A stretch of DNA of 7,559 nt, taken from an uncultured Prevotellaceae bacterium (lineage in GTDB: Bacteria > Bacteroidota > Bacteroidia > Bacteroidales > Bacteroidaceae). Each line of letters opens with the position of its first letter. Positions within the stretch are counted from its first letter, which is position 1. The stretch lies in NCBI GenBank assembly GCA_946408305.1, contig CAMJRQ010000057.1, positions 1 through 7,559 of the forward strand, written 5' to 3'. A model generated the notes under the pieces. The model had not been told where the DNA came from and ran no database searches. It saw nothing but the letters and a program-made list of their open reading frames with translations. Below are positions 6,183 to 7,559 of this stretch, piece after piece. The translations under genes were made by a program, and so were the position numbers.

Positions 6183-6905
6183 ATGGAACCATTCAAAGTA
6201 ATCATCGTCGAAGACGTAATGCTCGAACTGAAAGGCACCGAGCAAATCTTCCGTTCCGACATTCCCGAAGCCGAAATCATCGGCACGGCCCGCAACGAGG
6301 GCGAGTTCTGGAAGCTCCTGCGGCAGGATGTCCCCGACCTGGTCCTCCTCGACCTCGGTCTGGGCGGCAGCACCACGGTGGGGGTCGACATCTGCCGCCA
6401 GCTGCGCAGCCGCTATTCCTCGCTCCGCATCCTCATCTTCACCGGCGAGGTGCTCAACGAGCGCCTCTGGGTCGAGGTGCTCAATGCCGGAGCCGACGGC
6501 ATCATCCTGAAGACCGGCAACCTCTTGCAGCGCGACGATGTGATGCTCGTCATGCACGGACGCCATCTCGTCTTCAACGAGCCCATCCTCGAGAAAATCA
6601 TCCAGCGCTTCAAGAATCTGGTCAGCGCCGAGAGCCAGCAGTCCGATGCCCTCATCGAATACGAGATTGACGAGTACGACGAGCGCTTCCTGCGCCACCT
6701 TGCCCTCGGCTACACCAAGGACCAGATTTCCGCTTTGCGCCGCATGCCCTTCGGTGCCAAGAGCCTCGAGAAGCGCCAGGCCGACCTCATCAGCCGCCTC
6801 TTCCCGGCCTCGGAGCGCGTGGGCATCAATGCCACACGCCTCGTCACCCGTGCCCTCCAGCTCCACATCATCGACATCAACAATCTGCAGCCCGATGCCG
6901 AGTGA
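6183..6905 (+). CDS. Response regulator, receiver plus divergent LuxR-type HTH
   Basis: A 240-residue regulator, 4 nt after the kinase stop and almost certainly its partner. The receiver domain (about 4-125) has every key residue: acidic pair E10-D11, phosphoacceptor D57 (LVLLDLGLGG), T87 (LIFTGE) and K110 (IILKTG). A helical linker follows. The C-terminal part (about 163-230) looks like a LuxR/GerE helix-turn-helix: ERFLRHLALGYTKDQIS stands for the usual E-x-L-x-x-x-A-x-G-x-S-x-x-E-I, then LEKRQADLISRLF, then INATRLVTRALQLHII for the last helix. It differs from the standard form by a longer stretch (RRMPFGAKS) between the helices and by an inserted PASERVG. Phosphorylation of D57 should control DNA binding; target genes are not visible here. 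I recall Bacteroidales regulators of this kind carrying a DUF5932 label, without being able to confirm it. The stop overlaps the helicase start. No Shine-Dalgarno sequence is seen. Confidence 0.94.
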   Translation: MEPFKVIIVEDVMLELKGTEQIFRSDIPEAEIIGTARNEGEFWKLLRQDVPDLVLLDLGLGGSTTVGVDICRQLRSRYSSLRILIFTGEVLNERLWVEVLNAGADGIILKTGNLLQRDDVMLVMHGRHLVFNEPILEKIIQRFKNLVSAESQQSDALIEYEIDEYDERFLRHLALGYTKDQISALRRMPFGAKSLEKRQADLISRLFPASERVGINATRLVTRALQLHIIDINNLQPDAE

Positions 6906-7559
6906 ACTCAACCCCGCTCAGCAGGCTGCCGTCGAATATTGCGAAGGCCCCTCGCTCGTCATTGCCGGAGCCGGCAGTGGCAAGACGCGCGTCCTCACCC
7001 ACAAGATAGCCCACCTCCTGCAGCACGGCTATCAGCCCTGGCAGATTCTGGCCCTCACCTTCACCAACAAAGCCGCCCGCGAGATGCAGGAACGCATCGG
7101 CCGCCAGGTGGGGCAGGCCCAGGCCGCGCAGCTCTGGATGGGAACCTTCCACAGCATCTTCGCCCGCATCCTGCGCGTCGAGGCCCCGTCCATTGGCTTC
7201 ACCCCCCAGTTCACCATCTACGACGCAGACGATGCCAAGAGCCTCCTGCACAACATCGTTCGCCAGATGCAGCTCGACGACAAACAGTACAAAGCCTCGG
7301 CCCTGGCCGCCCGCATCAGCCATGCCAAGAACTGCCTCAGCCTGCCCGTCGACCGCCCGCGCGACGGTTCGCTCCCCGCGCTCCCCGACATCGCCCGCCG
7401 CTATCAGGAGCGCCTCCGCCAGGCCAACGCCATGGACTTCGACGACCTCCTCGTCCACACCTTCACCCTCCTGCGCGACCATCCCGACGTCCTCGCCAAG
7501 TATCAGGAGCGCTTCCGCTTCCTGCTCGTCGACGAGTATCAGGACACCAACTTCGTCCA
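6895..7559 (+). CDS. uvrD: UvrD/PcrA-type superfamily 1 DNA helicase, N-terminal part (3' end outside window)
   Basis: An ATG at 6895 opens a frame with no stop up to the window end; 221 codons are visible of roughly 750 expected for the family. Superfamily 1A motifs appear in order: Q motif LNPAQQAAV (5-13), Walker A AGAGSGKT (24-31), motif Ia LTFTNKAAREM (54-64), motif Ib MGTFHS (82-87), the family-typical DFDDLL (181-186), and Walker B/motif II VDEYQDTN (212-219). This marks an ATP-driven 3'-to-5' DNA translocase of the UvrD/PcrA/Rep group, used in nucleotide excision repair, mismatch repair or clearing of replication blocks. Which of these it is cannot be told from the N-terminus. The start is well supported, since MPSELNPAQQ matches the usual distance to the Q motif. 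It overlaps the regulator gene by 11 nt, so the two are probably translationally coupled. No regulatory site of its own is visible. Confidence 0.96.
   Translation, partial: MPSELNPAQQAAVEYCEGPSLVIAGAGSGKTRVLTHKIAHLLQHGYQPWQILALTFTNKAAREMQERIGRQVGQAQAAQLWMGTFHSIFARILRVEAPSIGFTPQFTIYDADDAKSLLHNIVRQMQLDDKQYKASALAARISHAKNCLSLPVDRPRDGSLPALPDIARRYQERLRQANAMDFDDLLVHTFTLLRDHPDVLAKYQERFRFLLVDEYQDTNFV

Noticed and set aside
6150..6911. Antisense open frame of 253 codons covering the response regulator
   Set aside because: It mirrors the regulator gene almost end to end, and its acidic, low-complexity translation is typical of an antisense shadow. The sense frame has all receiver motifs.
6877..7482. 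Antisense open frame of 201 codons near the right edge
   Set aside because: It is opposite the helicase gene, whose sense frame carries six ordered superfamily 1 motifs.

Overview
The window carries six genes, all on the + strand. They are tightly packed, GC-rich and strongly C-biased at third codon positions. The gene content points to Bacteroidota, most likely Bacteroidales of a Prevotella/Bacteroides-like, high-GC kind: the end of a Bat (aerotolerance) operon with BatD then BatE, a giant TPR sensor kinase of a type I associate with Bacteroidales, near absence of Shine-Dalgarno sequences, and an intergenic CCTCCC/GGGAGG hairpin motif. The species cannot be fixed from this window alone.

Layout. 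(1) 1-831 is the C-terminal part of BatD, cut by the left edge. (2) 854-1804 is BatE: signal peptide, TPRs, two membrane helices and an SH3b-like domain. Its N-terminal coding region is interrupted by a 22-bp tandem repeat array (947-1025) whose unit is not a multiple of three. (3) 1805-1938 is a non-coding gap with two perfect hairpins built on CCTCC/GGAGG tracts. (4) 1939-2631 is a PAP2-family membrane phosphatase with all three catalytic motifs. (5) 2654-6178 is a 1174-residue sensor kinase that reads as two sensor-kinase modules joined end to end. (6) 6183-6905 is a response regulator with an intact receiver and a divergent LuxR-type helix-turn-helix, 4 nt after the kinase. (7) 6895-7559 is the start of a UvrD/PcrA-type helicase, overlapping the regulator by 11 nt and cut by the right edge.

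How they work together. BatD and BatE are envelope proteins of the Bat system. The kinase and regulator are an obvious two-component pair: periplasmic TPR domains would sense an envelope signal and the regulator would act on DNA. The regulator/helicase overlap suggests the repair helicase is translated from the same message.

The most notable observation is the kinase. The first module keeps the ATP-binding N, G1 and G2 boxes but has no histidine at the aligned phosphoacceptor position. The second module has a His-Glu...Pro H-box-like motif at the right distance but has lost the ATP-binding motifs. This suggests a division of labour between the two halves of one polypeptide. The second notable item is the repeat array in batE, which could shift the reading frame if its copy number changed.
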